Below are positions 42,865 through 54,486 of a DNA stretch of 64,000 nucleotides, one piece after another; the first letter of the stretch is position 1; each line of letters begins with the position of its first letter. Source of the DNA: Anastrepha obliqua (lineage: Eukaryota > Arthropoda > Insecta > Diptera > Tephritidae); the NCBI RefSeq assembly GCF_027943255.1, contig NC_072893.1:40632001-40696000 (forward strand). The letters run 5' to 3'. Under the pieces are notes generated by a model that was not told where the DNA came from, ran no database searches, and saw only the letters and a list, made by a program, of their open reading frames with translations. Position numbers and translations under genes: made by a program.

Positions 42865-43017
42865 ATTCAGTGTTATACAAGTATTTGTGGCGGAAAGAGA
42901 CTTCATTCATAAAGCTACACACTTCGCTTCCTGACTCAACATTAACCCAGTTCAGTATTCTGTTGTAGCCAAGATGCGTATACTCTTCTGCGCAGCCAGC
43001 AGCAAATCGAGATTGGT
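42865..43017. other. Unassigned sequence left of the piggyBac-like MITE
   Basis: The minus strand holds part of a 60-codon frame (42854-43036: FAAGCAEEYTHLGYNRILNW) with even amino-acid composition but no family that I know. It is cut by the MITE, and sequence right of the MITE (43290-43480) may continue it. Confidence 0.3.
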
Positions 43018-43021
43018 TTAA

Positions 43022-43285
43022 CACTAAACCTACCATGGACGGGTCAAATGACCCATTTTAAACTTTTTGTCAGAAGTTCTTAGAAATAATATTATTAAAT
43101 CCTCATTTGCCTTCACGACTTTTATTAAAAAATACATCGAATGTATTTTTCAAGATTTACTCTTCTCTTGCTAATTGTTTTACCGAGAAATATATGTGAT
43201 CTTAATAATATATATAATACTTTAAAGACTCATTTGACCCACATTGGTATGAATAGGAATACATAAAATACCGGTAGGTTTAGTG
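43022..43285. mobile_element. piggyBac-like MITE (264 bp)
   Basis: TTAA at 43018-43021 and 43286-43289. The ends CACTAAACCTACC and GGTAGGTTTAGTG are perfect 13-bp inverted repeats. A palindromic GGGTCAAATGACCC lies just inside the left end, and its counterpart TCATTTGACCC lies toward the right. TTAA target and short ends fit piggyBac. There is no coding capacity. Confidence 0.85.
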
Positions 43286-43289
43286 TTAA

Positions 43290-44535
43290 AGCACCTCAAA
43301 ATGCTTAGACGGTTACCGCGCCAACAACGAGCGCTGTCTATTACCCATGTCGTAGTTAAGAAACCGACGAAAACATTTGCTACAAAAATCCATGACTAAG
43401 GCTGCATAATCGCGGAAGGTTAAATCAGAGCGTTCTCGCCGGCCACTGAATACATGGATCAGACTCAGAAGTCTGAAAAGCAAAACAAAAATTTAATCAT
43501 CTTGTGGGGCCTGGCCGTTTGTTACTTGCGAAGTAAATTCTCTGACATGTTGGTTGTCTCTCTCCGTGACCTTTTTAATAGAACCTTTTTATAGGACAAA
43601 CACAAACTAGATAGTATTTTGAAGGCTCGTCAATTTTTTAACGGCCTTTTTTTTGTGATATACCTATCGAAGAAATCGATAAAATTTTTGAAAGTTTATG
43701 CAAACAAAGAATTTATGTGTGCCATATTAGTTAAAATTTCACTTCAGCTTATAAATAAAATATTGAATCAACTCTAAGTGGCTTACTTAGCTGATTTATC
43801 ACTGCCTTTCCAATAAATAAATATGCAGTTGCACTGCTTGTAAGGCGATTGCCTTCTGCGGTACTTTATTTCTTATTACTTCTTCAGTTTGTATAAAAAA
43901 ATTATTCATCGTACGCTTTAAGAGTAATCCGTAATTTTCTACACGGAATTCCCCTTTTCGAGAATTTTATTACAATTGCCATTAAAAAGCTTTGACTGGG
44001 CTTGGCTAAGTGATATGCATCTTAATGTACATGGAAGTGCATAAGTATGTGCATAAGCTTCGTATGTAATTGCTAAACCCTCTTTGAATCTGAGTCAGTG
44101 TCAATGATGACAACGTTTTACCGATGAGTTTTATTTATCTGACTTTTATAATTTTTTATGGTCCATGAATTGGTTTTCTTTTTGGTGAAAAAGTTTATGC
44201 GGTTCTTATGAAATGTTAATACATTTGTAGTTGTAAATGGAAAGTATACTACATATTGAATAACTTATTTATACATATTTTAAATAACTTTTATCTGCGT
44301 TCGATTGAAATAATTAGCCGACTCTTGAAGAAACGATTGGAAGTCATGGCCAAATTGAATGCTCTCATGACTTATAGGCTAAATGTGGTTGTACATACAC
44401 GTATATACATGTTCGTAAATCTGTGTACATATATGTGTGCGTGTGCATTAGAGATGTATGTGAAACAAAATACTCAATCCCGAACCAACTAATGTCGCAA
44501 TTCTCTCACTCTTTCACTTCCACTATTCATTAATA
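43290..44535. other. Spacer without recognisable gene
   Basis: The block 43298-43500 is less AT-rich and could be coding remnant, but no motif is clear. The remainder is AT-rich with a 78-codon chance frame. Confidence 0.4.
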
Positions 44536-44538
44536 TTA

Positions 44539-44934
44539 GTTTGGGGAAAAAGAAATCCATTATTTTTGCGTGAAATGTTTGCTTCAGCTTCTAGGCGATG
44601 CCACGACTACTAACATGTCGGTCAACTTCGATTATGTCTGTAGTTTTATCGATCTTTTCGACATCTTTCATCACTTTCGGTGCATCTTTTACATCAAAAA
44701 TGCCTGAGCGGAATCGACGAAACTGTAAAATGTACCGAATTTTCTCTCTGTTGACTTCCATTGTTAACACCCACAGCTAAGTTGAACAAACAAAAAATAG
44801 CAAAGTAATTTTTTTAGTGTGAAATGTCACCTTGACAACGAGCATAAACTTTAAATTGTTTCATCAATACTTTATGAGATATCGATCAGTACAGTCATCT
44901 ACCGAGAAAATAATGGATTTCTTTTTTCCCAAAT
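44539..44934 (-). mobile_element. Mariner MITE-like deletion derivative (396 bp)
   Basis: The ends GTTTGGGGAAAAAGAAATCC and, inverted, ATTTGGGAAAAAAGAAATCC are flanked by TA. The transposase start (minus) lies at about 44763, with fragments of the N-terminal domain. The catalytic domain is deleted. Same family as 611-1778, 9000-14250 and 55347-55742. Confidence 0.85.
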
Positions 44935-44936
44935 TA

Positions 44937-45426
44937 AGGGTTTTCCAATAACAGTTATTTTGAATAGCCCGCTATCATCGAGAGATGATTAACGATTTTT
45001 TATGGCCGGAATTGGATGGTATTGATCTGGACAACGTTTATTTTCAACAAGACAGCGCTACATGCCACACAAGCAACGAAACTATTGAACTTTTACGAGA
45101 AAGGTTTCCGGACCGTGTTATCTCTTGAAGAGGTGATCACAATTGGCCACCGAGATCTTGTGATTTAACACCTTGTGACTTGTTTCTTTGGAGCCACTTA
45201 AAAAAGAAGGTCTACGCCAACAGCCCAGGGTCGATTCAAGACCTCAAACATGAAATTCGTGAGGCTATCGAGGAGATGGCTGCCCTATGTTTGCAATTCG
45301 GTTATGGAAAATTTCATGAAAAGGATACTTTCCTTTTTATAATGAAATAAATATCCGATCATTTATATTAAAAAAATTGCATTTTTCTTTGAATATCAAA
45401 ATAACACCTCTTTTTGGAAAACCTTT
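44937..45426 (+). mobile_element. DD41D element, N-terminally deleted, abutting the mariner
   Basis: The ends AGGGTTTTCCAATAACAG and, inverted, AGGTTTTCCAAAAAGAGG are flanked by TA, the left TA being shared with the mariner ending at 44934. The gene remnant reads REMINDFLWPELDGIDLDNV, YFQQDSATCHTSNETIELL, then a stop (TGA at 45127), and WPPRSCDLTPCDLFLWSHLK. The third aspartate is present and the first-aspartate region is deleted. The partner copy at 53515 is cleaner. Confidence 0.8.
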
Positions 45427-45429
45427 TAA

Positions 45430-46025
45430 TATTTCCACAAAAAAATTTAAGTTACCCCAAACTTATGGTTGATTACACGTACAAAGTTATCACGCCTCTT
45501 CATGTATGCTCACTCTCACATGTAGCGCCACTTAGTATATTTTCCAAATAACGGCTTATTAAAAATGTTATGCCTATGGCTAGTTTATGTCCTTTTGGGT
45601 CCACTTTTATGTAACCTATTATAGAACCGGGTGTCATGACAATACAATTTTTCGTTTTCCGAGTTTAAACCGGAATATTTATGCGAGTATTTTACTATAA
45701 TACTTTTTCTGTGAATTTGATATAAGGGGAGGAGAAATATGCCATCAGAACCCTTAGCAGATAGGATACTAACCGATTCCTGAAGCTTGTTTCATTACAA
45801 AATTTCTCACATGGGCAGACAATTTTCATGGTAGCCATGAAACGCTGCAGATCTATTAGCATAATCACTCGATCATTTTACCCAAAAATAGGTGTAGTGT
45901 GAATTTCGCGCCTTTGCGTATGGTGCGAACTTGCGTGACACAGCACCAAACTATCCGTTAGAGAAATTCATTGATGAACTAGAAATTGCCTTGCAAACTT
46001 CCATAACCACTTATATCTGAAAAAC
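45430..46025. other. Spacer without recognisable gene
   Basis: No motif-bearing frame was found. Confidence 0.4.
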
Positions 46026-46029
46026 TCAC

Positions 46030-46470
46030 TTAAGTATGGGATATGATTAAAATTGCGTTAGATGACGTGATGAATATACCTATAAAATTGCCAAACAACT
46101 GTCGCTGGCACTTAGCACAAAAAGCACTCATATTAAGCCTAAATAAGTACAATACTGGCTTAAAAATATTTGTCATTATAGGGCATTGTCTGATAGGCAA
46201 GCATGTATACCGACTAGGCATGCAGGCACACGACTTTTGTAGAAACTGTCGAGACGAAGAGAGGGACAATGATTTTTTATCTTTTCTGTCAGTACCCAGC
46301 TTTTATTCGATAATTTCAAGAGCTTTAGATGTAGAAAGCTAAAGATTCTCCAATCTCCAATCTGAGCTGGTTTGAGGTGCTCCAAGCGGCACCACAACTG
46401 GCAAAGAGCCCAACTGTGTTAACCTACCCTAAACTAAATCAAGCGTAACGATTCACATGAACGCAATAGC
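46030..46470 (+). pseudogene. C-terminal fragment of a non-LTR ORF2
   Basis: The frame 46043-46339 holds FVIIGHCLIGKHVYRLGMQA then HDFCRNCRDEERDNDFLSFL, the L-T-G-H-C-x-x-G-x-H...C-x-x-C knuckle segment that ends RNase H-type ORF2 proteins. The last Cys/His pair is lost (FLSVPSFYS where C-P is expected). No RT or RNase H lies upstream. The minus-strand frames here are shadows. Confidence 0.6.
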
Positions 46471-46507
46471 TTTTAAAGTCATTTTAACATATCGCAGCTT
46501 ACATTTA

Positions 46508-46980
46508 AAGGGTGGTTAAATTTCAAGGCCCGAGGTTGAATGTAAACCACACCTGAACGTGAAGTTTTTTCTACATTTCATTTGACATTTTTCAATTTCA
46601 GACTAATTCAATTTGAACTGTGGAAAGATACACAATCAAGCAACGCGTTAAAGTTATTCAGGCTTATTATGAAAACGGCGAATAGTGAATGACCAATTTT
46701 CGAAGAAAATCATCTTCAGTGATGAGGCACATTATCGCCTCAGTGGATTCGTCAATACGCAGAATTCCCGCATTTGGGCGAATGTTAACCTAAGAGCGAT
46801 TACCGAAAAACCAATGCACCTACAAAGAGTGACTGTTTGGTGCGGGTTATGGGCCGGCGGCATCATTGGGCCGTATTTTTTCCAAAATGAGGCCGGTCAG
46901 GCAGTTACTGTGAATAGTGTTCGCTATCGTGAGATGATAACAAACTTCTTATGGCCCGAATTGGAAATAGCGATTTTTTA
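46508..46980 (+). mobile_element. DD41D-type element, 5' half
   Basis: The left end AAGGGTGGTTAAATTTCAAG next to TA matches the elements at 55745 and 60880. The gene starts at about 46621 (GTGGAAAGATACACAATC, with ATG changed to GTG) and is deleted after AYYENG. Frame 46685-46981 then holds KIIFSDEAHYRLSGFVNTQN (first aspartate), WCGLWAGGIIGPYFF and YREMITNFLWPELE. The second and third aspartates and the right end are missing. The sequence leaves the family at about 46968. Confidence 0.8.
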
Positions 46981-46984
46981 AGAG

Positions 46985-47680
46985 TTTTATTTCACACTAA
47001 TCGTTTACGATTACACCAAACTTTGGGAAGCACTCGCGAAACTCTGGACCTTAAAATTCGATATGATTCAAACCTTTGTGGGGCGTATAGAAAATCATCT
47101 TGATTTTTCTTAAATGTTTAAGAGGCCCTCGTACTTCTTTCCTATTGCCGGCAAGCATAACTTTTTTCCGTTGCGCATCTCTAGTATACATTTAATTTCT
47201 ATAAAAAATTTTATTACTTACATACACATACACGTAACAAATGAGTATATAAAAAGCTTCTCTTGCTTGATAGTTGGCAAATTATCCACCACATCGGTAC
47301 CCTTAATTGAGAAACAGAGTCCTCAATTGTCACTTGACACATTCATATGTTCTGTTGTTCAGCAATTTTATATCAATTGAAATTAATAGCGCCGTTGCTA
47401 TAAAAAATTCTATGCATACATATACACAAAATGTTTGTTTGTATACAATCTTTGTTGGACTCTTCATTCGTATGCACCGATATTTATAGTTAGCTCGCAA
47501 ATATCTAGTGGTATAATTCAATCGAATATTCTAAACTACTCTGCGAAAATAACTCTGGCGTTATATGAAAATCGACGATTTCTTGGCTCCTAGGTATTGT
47601 TCGTACTCGCATATAGGGTGCTTCATACGCTTATTTTTTTAATTTCAAATAATTTACATCTGGCTAAAGTTAAGAGCTCT
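46985..47680. other. Spacer without recognisable gene
   Basis: AT-rich DNA with short chance frames on both strands. Confidence 0.4.
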
Positions 47681-47684
47681 TTCC

Positions 47685-48640
47685 ACTTCTGCGGATTTCG
47701 ATGAAGCCTTCAACAAAATTGAAATCATTTGATTATCTTGGAAACTACATATGCTTATTATGCACTTTTTTCTAAGACTTATAGATATTTTACAGAGGCT
47801 CAGGCTCCAAGCTTGCCCTCAATTACGGACACTCAAGTACCCTAAAGAATCCATCCCTTTGGCGACTGATCGACATTCCTTCAAGGGAAGTGTGGGCGGA
47901 ATACAATATTTGGAGACAGGGCTTGATGAACCAGATTACGGATGGCTCGAATTTGGATGGACGGGTTGACGGAGGAGTATTCTGCAAAGAGCTCTCCGTC
48001 ACACTCAAATTCAGGTTACCGGACAATTGCAGTGTATTCCAAGCCGAGGTATCGGCACTTAAAGAAGCAGCTGATTGGCTGCCCACTTGTGTAATAACTG
48101 TCACGAAAGTTAATATCTACCCCAACAGCCAAGTGGCTTTCACAACACTGGGCTCGATGATAGCGCATTCGAAACTGCGTGGGGAATGCCTAACTTCACT
48201 TTCAATTGCATCCGAATTCTTCGATATAAGTATGTAAGGCTCATCTGGGTACCTGGTCATAGTGGCATTACAGAAAACTGCGTGGCGGATAGAGCTGGCT
48301 AGACAGGGGACCTGAAGGTAGTTACCCCGTGAAACGAGAGGATTGACTACCTGCGGTCTGCTTCTGGAAAGTTGGGCCTCGCGTCAGCTCATCGAAAGCT
48401 AGGCAAGTACTCAAACTTGTAAGGTCGTGCAATATATCTGGCCACGAGTGGATCGGAGGCGCTCGAGAGGATCTCCTGAGGTTAACAAAATCTCGGCTTT
48501 CGAGTTTCGTGGGTGGCTTACAGGACATTGCTCGCAGCCAATGCTGTGCGCATTATTTCGAGTCCTTTTAGCGTCAGTTGATGGAAGATGAGGTGCCACC
48601 ATCGCAACACCTTCTCGAATGTCATTGAGTTTTAAGTCAT
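47685..48640 (+). pseudogene. Family A non-LTR: degraded RT-RNase H copy
   Basis: ADFDEAFNKIEII at about 47694 resembles RT motif A of the 5.5 kb element. A deletion follows. Frame 47890-48237 then has NQITDGSNLDGRVDGGVFCK, LKFRLPDNCSVFQAEVSALK and TKVNIYPNSQVAFTTL, clearly related to the RNase H of the 5682-7469 frame. Asp in SDSQ is changed to Asn (PNSQ). Out of frame, GYLVIVALQ and RIELARQGT remain of the last segment. The C-terminal part continues, broken, to about 48640. Dead copy. Confidence 0.75.
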
Positions 48641-49225
48641 TTCCATGACTGCTCAATATGCATTCAGGTTAAAGGAGGTTGGCATTTGAAGGCAATCTCT
48701 CAAGGGACATGGCAGCACTGTATTTCTCTGAACTTCGTACAGATTTCTTATCCAAGAACTGGGGTTTGAGGGTCGTGCCAGGGCAATTTTTCTAAGTAGG
48801 CAGGATTGTAAGGAGGGGAAACTCTGCACCGAAGCTGGTACCCCTTTCTTCACTAACGACTCCAAGATGGTATCGGGGATCGGAGCAGGGATTTTCCCTA
48901 AATCAGCAAATTTATCTATTTCCTTTAAGCTGCCGAATACTGCTGGTGCTTTTGAGGCAAAAGTCTTGCAATTCTGCAGGAATGCAAAATGCTTACGGAA
49001 CGTGGGAGCGAGGGAGATATTAACACTTTTTCCACATAAAGGGAAATGAAATTGCTGATGAGCTTGCCAGGAAGAGGTCAACTGAGCAGTTTCTTTGTAA
49101 ATCTTCGAGTTCTGCGCTAGACGATTAAGAGCACTGGGAGCTCCTCTCTTTGCCAGCCTGCAGCAATGCTCCAACCTTTTCCCATCAATCTTCTCCATTA
49201 CATCAGCAGCTTAGGCTATCAGGCA
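48640..49225 (+). mobile_element. Family B non-LTR fragment, internally deleted
   Basis: From about 48660 it parallels 23630-24050 (AGGTTAAAGGAGGTTGGC; then CTTCACTAACGACTCCAAGA, RNase H TDGS changed to TNDS). It skips most of the SDSQ and VPGH region and resumes with GGAAATGAAATTGCTGATGA. It ends with CCATCAATCTTCTCCATTAC. It lies directly after the family A copy in the same orientation. Confidence 0.7.
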
Positions 49226-49229
49226 GGCA

Positions 49230-49610
49230 TAGGTGACCATTAGTCGAATCATCATGGTATACATCTAATGAATCATTTTGGAGTCTATACCCCATGTTCT
49301 GCCATAAGGGCTTCGACTGACCCACATGGCTGTAGTGGCTTTTCCTATCATTGTTTCGACATTTCCAATTTAGACATTTACCTAAAATAACACCTGGATT
49401 TCGTACCACGGTCCAACTGTAATTTGTTTATGAAAGGAACAATGATTGTCTTGCTGGGATTAATAGATTATCTTTCAGCACGACACCAGTCTGAAATGAG
49501 ATCAGCGCTTGGTTCATGGAAACTGCAAACGATACCACCAAATTTGCCTGAGACTATGACCGTAAGATCTTCAGCATGTTTAAAGCTCTTCACATAAATA
49601 TTATGAAAAA
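49230..49610 (-). pseudogene. RT fragment around motif C
   Basis: The minus strand from about 49605 reads HAEDLTVIVSGKF (motif C, with Y-A-D-D altered to H-A-E-D). ADLISDWCRAER, a SINPSKT-like stretch and GTKSRCYFR follow in another frame. This order (motif C, then D-W-C, then N-P-x-K-T) is that of R1/jockey-group RTs. Confidence 0.55.
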
Positions 49611-49699
49611 AGTAGAGTTCCGTATTTAGTGAGAATTTTAAAAAAATTCTTACCAAAGAAAGTAGCATTTAGCCAAATTTCACTGTACTCGAATGCTTG

Positions 49700-50480
49700 C
49701 TTTGTATTGTAATTTAATTGAAACCAACCAAAATATGACGCAAATGAGATGTATTAACTCGATTGCAATCTTGTTTTCGTTATTCAATGAATGTTCCCCC
49801 AAACTGAATGTGACAAATTTGATACCGCCGAAAACAAGTTACAACCGCTAATTCAATTGACTCCATACACGCGCCAAATATTGATCAACAAGCGACAAAA
49901 ATAAAAATTCTCTCGAGAAAGGAGACTGCGTCTTTTATTACTCGTATTAACAATTCGCTAATTTTATTTTCTCCATAGTTTTGTTTGTAGTTCCTTCATT
50001 TTTAAATAAAAAAAAATAAGCGGTGTAAATCTTTAAAATGTCAGGCCACTTTATACGAGTATACATATATATGTATATATGTACATATATTTTTCCGTAG
50101 TTCCTAAGTGGTCACTTTGGAGGCGGAAAAACATTTTTTAATTTTTTTTAATTTTTTTCAGGAACTTACTAAAGAAATCGAGGTTAGGAAAAATATATTG
50201 ATTATACATATTGACTACGTAATGTACAAGTATATCCAATAGTTTTTTAGAACGATTAATTTCAAATCGGCGGCTGAGTGGGGTTTGTGGGATGACGTCT
50301 GTGTTATTTCAAGGATGACGTCCGGACAAAAAACTTTTGTAAATTTTAAATTATGAGCACTTTAGTTTATTTATTATTATACATAACGATAGCTAGCGAA
50401 GTGCATACATAGGTTTTTTTAAATATTTTTATTTGTGATGAAATGGCGCATCTCTAAAGTAAAAAGTGAAAAAATATACT
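49700..50480. other. Gene-free AT-rich stretch
   Basis: No motif-bearing frame and no clear element ends. Confidence 0.4.
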
Positions 50481-50489
50481 AGGTGCGCA

Positions 50490-50835
50490 ACTAAGTTCTC
50501 AGTTCTCTAAGTCTCAATCGCATCAATTGAAGTCGATACCGATCCCCAGTGATGGTTTCGCTTGGTTTTAACAGTTCATAATAAATAACACTAACTTAGT
50601 CCCACCAAATACATTACCTTCGCAGAAGTATGACCAGGCAGTCTCCATGACTTTCTTTTCTTTGGATTGCTGTAATGAATCCATTTTTCATCACCCATCA
50701 CGAAGCGTTGAAGAAAACCGTTCGTCTTTTGTCGCTGGAGCAGTTGTTCACAAGCGAAAAAACGACGTTCAACATCCCTTGGTTTTAACTCATAAGCGCC
50801 GTTTGAGCACCGTTTTTTATGTAGCCCCTAATCCG
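50490..50835 (-). pseudogene. Mariner transposase fragment
   Basis: The minus strand reads RRFFACEQLLQRQKTNGFLQ, then RFVMGDEKWIHYSNPKKRKS (first catalytic aspartate in G-D-E-K-W intact), then PGHTSA and a frameshifted stretch reading through SLGLVLFIMNC-type codons. It resembles the 36.8 kb mariner but ends before the second aspartate. TIRs were not identified. Confidence 0.7.
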
Positions 50836-51019
50836 CCGGCCTGTAATTCCACGATTTTTTAATTTTTTTTATTAATTTTTTTTTTACTTTTCCAATATTA
50901 AAAAAACCATAAAAAAATGAATAGTAAAAATGTTTTTCATTTCAGTTTTAAAAATACCTAAAATTAAGGCGCCTACACCAGAATATAAGGGGGTATTCAC
51001 AATGAATAAGTCGCATATT

Positions 51020-51600
51020 ATCTCCGTTATCCGGGCAAATTATTAAAAAATAACGATTGCATAAAACTCATGTGCCAGCAAATTCCCTTGCTTACCGCAC
51101 ACGTCTGTCGCATTGCTAGGCTCAAGACGAGGTTGAACAAGAGTGGAGGTAATACACATCCTTTCCTAACACCGATTTGAACTTCGATACTACCACTTAG
51201 AGCATTTTCGTATTTCACGCGGCATGAATCGCCCGAGTACAATTCTTTTATAATGGTGACAATTTTCTCAGGCACTCCTTTGCATTCAAAAGCTTTCCAG
51301 ATTGCTTCATGACTGAAAGTGTCGAACGCTTTCTCGAAGTCGATGAAGCAGAGGTAAAGAGGCGAGTGGGTGGGTTGCCTTTTAGGCGAGTGAGTAGGTA
51401 GCCTTTCTTCGGGGGGAGGGCGACAAAACCCTCTTTTAACTCAGACGGTATTCTTTCAGAGTTCCAGATGTTTTTCAATAAGGTCAGCTTTTAGTAGTTT
51501 CGGGTTGATGTTATCGGAACCGGGAGCTTTACAGTTTTTTAGATACTCGGTCTCACTCGGGCATATCGTCTTGCAATGTGACGTTGGCAGCCATACAATT
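51020..51600 (-). pseudogene. Non-LTR reverse transcriptase fragment
   Basis: The frame 51478-51248 has IWNSERIPSELKEGFVALPP. After a block with two near-identical short repeats (GGCGAGTGGGTGGGTTGCCT / GGCGAGTGAGTAGGTAGCC) comes LYLCFIDFEKAFDTFS (motif A, in another frame). Frame 51275-51027 follows with VPEKIVTIIKELYSGDSCRV, then VRKGCVLPPLLFNLVLSLAM (motif B). Motif C is absent. The pattern resembles RTE/L2-like RTs. The short duplication near 51360-51400 is local to this copy. Confidence 0.7.
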
Positions 51601-51609
51601 ATACTGATC

Positions 51610-52795
51610 GAATAACAGCGCAATGCTAATTTATTTTTACTTTTGTATATATTTTCTTATAATATAATTTTCTGTTATGTATTTCTTACTTGTGTAATAA
51701 ATTGTTTATCGCACAAAAGTGTTTTGCTTTCTCTATATAAAAATAAGTAAGAAAATAAAGCCTAATTCCTTGGACTTTTATTTCATATTTTTTAAACTTT
51801 TCTTTGATATCTTTAGATTTTCCTGCCGCACTCCGAATTTGTATTAAACTTGTGACTTTTTCTGAATTTTCTTTCCAGTAAGAAAATTTCAAAACGATAG
51901 TACTGTCCGAACCGTAAAAAATGTATTAGTGAGCCTGCTAATTTATAAAAAGTGTAAAAAGAGAGTTGGGGTAATAACCTCAGTTTAGCAAACGTTATCG
52001 CGTTACGGACTTATGGCGCCTATCTATTCTGCGTTTTGAACACTTAACGAACTTCGGCGTACATACATACATATTATATCGCATTTAATTTCAAGGGACC
52101 TTAATGACTTCTTAGTACTAATAAACTTCCGAAAATGCGGTCCATAGAGTCTCTGGGAAAACCAGTATTCAGTGGGCTGCTTTCGATGCACTTCTGGGAC
52201 AGCGCTGAGGGAAAGTAAAAAATTCTAATTACCCTGCCCTAGACAGATCGTAAATGACAAACCGTGCTTAAATTTTGCGCATACACTGCTGCTAGCGGAA
52301 TGTACTAAGTTATTAAATAATAAATATAAAAAAGTTTCCCATGCCCAATGTTATGATTATGTTACTTTTGCAAAACGAAAATCATTAGGAGTTGCTTAAT
52401 TTGCCTTCCAGCAGTGTTCAGTTTTAAATAAATTGTCAAACAATAAACAATTTTAGAAATTTTTTTTAATACGTAAATTTAATATACAAGTTAACGCATG
52501 ACACCCACGCTAACGGCATTTCCACTAGAAGCAGTATTTGATGGTCTGCAACGCTTGCAGTTTTGAGGCTCAACTGCTAGCGTTTTCCAGGCTAAACAAA
52601 AGTTATGCTAAGGTATTAAACTCCCAAAATAACAAGAGCTATAGTTGCGGCCGCCGTTGCAGCTGAAGCTGACACAATAACAACATCAATAACTGTGGCT
52701 GCCATTGCCGTTGCAGTTCTTAGGATTAAGCCAATACATTTAAGAACTTTTGTATTTTTAAAATTAAGAATGAAATAATATATAATTTTCAATAA
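51610..52795. other. Gene-free stretch
   Basis: No motif-bearing frame. A 68-codon minus frame (51686-51892) is lysine-rich and unremarkable. Confidence 0.4.
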
Positions 52796-52796
52796 G

Positions 52797-52985
52797 TTAG
52801 GTTAGGTTGACCTGGCTGGCTGAAAGCCATCACATAGACCTGTTGATCCTTAGTGTTACCAGATGAAGCTAGACTTTTACGTTTCTTTGTAGTAGACATC
52901 TTGTAATACGTCTGCGTCATATTATTATATATTTCAATAAAGTAAGTCAGATTCCAGCAGCCAACTTGTGCAGTCTTGTATAACT
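52797..52985 (-). repeat. Probable 3' tail of a retroelement
   Basis: In reverse complement this ends CAACCTAACCTAAC, the same short motif that closes the non-LTR trailers at 7640 and 35402. Upstream it reads TCATTATTGAAATA-like, non-coding sequence. No protein motif is preserved, so the assignment is weak. Confidence 0.3.
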
Positions 52986-52999
52986 CATTAACACTTGTG

Positions 53000-53510
53000 G
53001 ATTGTATAAGGACGACAGCGAGGGGCTACTCAACTTACATGTACATATATACACTGAGACGCATACAACTGCTTGTGAAATTGCTTTTCCTTTTCCGCCC
53101 ATAATTATACACTTGCAAAGGCATTTACAACCCATAAATAATACAAACTTGACGAGTTATGACCCAGAGTTCAATCGCCGATTGAGGCTAAAATGATAAA
53201 AGTAAATAAAATAAGCAAATGCTATAATGAATTATATACTCATACAGTACTCTCCGGATTAAGGCACTTTTTTTTTTTTTGTTTTTGGTGGGTGAGGTAG
53301 GGTTCAAAATGCCTTCGCACTTACAGCGACCGTCGTCTACTGTGTCGTGTGGTGTCGCCACTACAACGATCCCTCCTCTGCTGGGATTAACGACAGTTAG
53401 CAAGAGCTGACTAAACGAGAAACCCGTTCAGTGATAGTAATCGTCAGATGCCGACATTTTTAACGTCGAAAAGCATAACAGCAGGGGCATAGAAAAAACA
53501 ATATTAGATA
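53000..53510. other. Spacer without recognisable gene
   Basis: The GC-richer block 53280-53410 lacks any recognised motif. Confidence 0.35.
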
Positions 53511-53514
53511 CATA

Positions 53515-54070
53515 AAGGGTTTTCCAATAACAGGTGTTATGAATGAATGAATTGCCTTATCGAGAGATGATTAACAATTTTTTATGGCCGAAATTGGATG
53601 GTATTGATCTGGACAACGTTTATTTTCAACAAGACGTCGCTACGTGCCACACAAGCAACGAAACCATTGATCTTTTACGGGAAAAGTTTCCGGCCCGTGT
53701 TATCTCTCGAAGAAATGATCACAATTGGCCACCGAGATCTTGTAATTTAACACCTTGTGACTTTTTTCTTTGGGGCCACGTGAAAGAGAAGGTCTACGCT
53801 AACAGCCCAGGGTCGATTCAAGACCTCAAAGATGGAATTCGCGAGGCTATCGAGGACATAGGGCAGCCACTTTGCAATTCGGTTATAGAAAATTTCATGA
53901 AAAGGATATTGTCCTGTAAGCGTGGTCGTGGTGATCATTTGCCTGATGTTATTTTCCACTATTAACGGCATTCCTTCCGCTTTATAATGAAATGAACATC
54001 CGATCATTTATATTAAAAAATAACATTTTTCTTTGAGTATCAAAATAACACCTCTTATAAGATAACCCTG
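53515..54070 (+). mobile_element. DD41D deletion derivative with TIRs
   Basis: It starts AAGGGTTTTCCAATAACAGG after TA and ends AACACCTCTTATAAGATAAC CCTG before TA. The first half of the transposase gene is deleted just after the left end, and the second half is nearly intact (53543-53965). Same family as 44937-45426. Confidence 0.8.
53543..53965 (+). pseudogene. C-terminal half of a DD41D transposase
   Basis: The 140-codon frame is open from 53543 to 53965. It has YREMINNFLWPKLDGIDLDN, VYFQQDVATCHTSNETI with the second aspartate, and NWPPRSCNLTPCDFFLWGHV with the third. I count 41 residues between them, the DD41D spacing. The tail SCKRGRGDHLPDVIFHY matches the ends of related copies (CRRDRGGHLADILFHT at 55.9 kb). 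The first aspartate (S-D-E-A-H) region is deleted with the N-terminus. The upstream ATG is fortuitous at the deletion junction. Confidence 0.85.
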
Positions 54071-54074
54071 TACA

Positions 54075-54482
54075 AGCATGCATTTGTCTTAGTATTATTC
54101 TATAATTAACCAAACAGTTTTCACAGGCAGACTTATTATAATATTAATTAAATTAGCTGTCAAGTTTGTACATTTTTTTTTACTTGGAGCTTCGCGTTAT
54201 CTGAATCATATTAAATTTGGTTAAGTAATCTTAATAATATGGAAGAAAGGCAAAAAATTACAGCAATTTGTTTAATGGCATAATTGACCGTCTGTAGTAA
54301 ACAATTGGCAGAAGCCAGAAAAAGGTGACTACTAAGGTTGTGTAGGATTATTGCAGCAATACGCATGCAAAATTCGTTGTTATATTATACAATATTTTGT
54401 AATAAAAATATAAACAACAGGTCAAAGCAATTATGGACGGACGTAAGCAACTACATAAACAAATAGTGAATGGCTGTTAGCA
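54075..54482. other. Spacer without recognisable gene
   Basis: AT-rich sequence without motifs. Confidence 0.4.
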
Positions 54483-54486
54483 TTAA

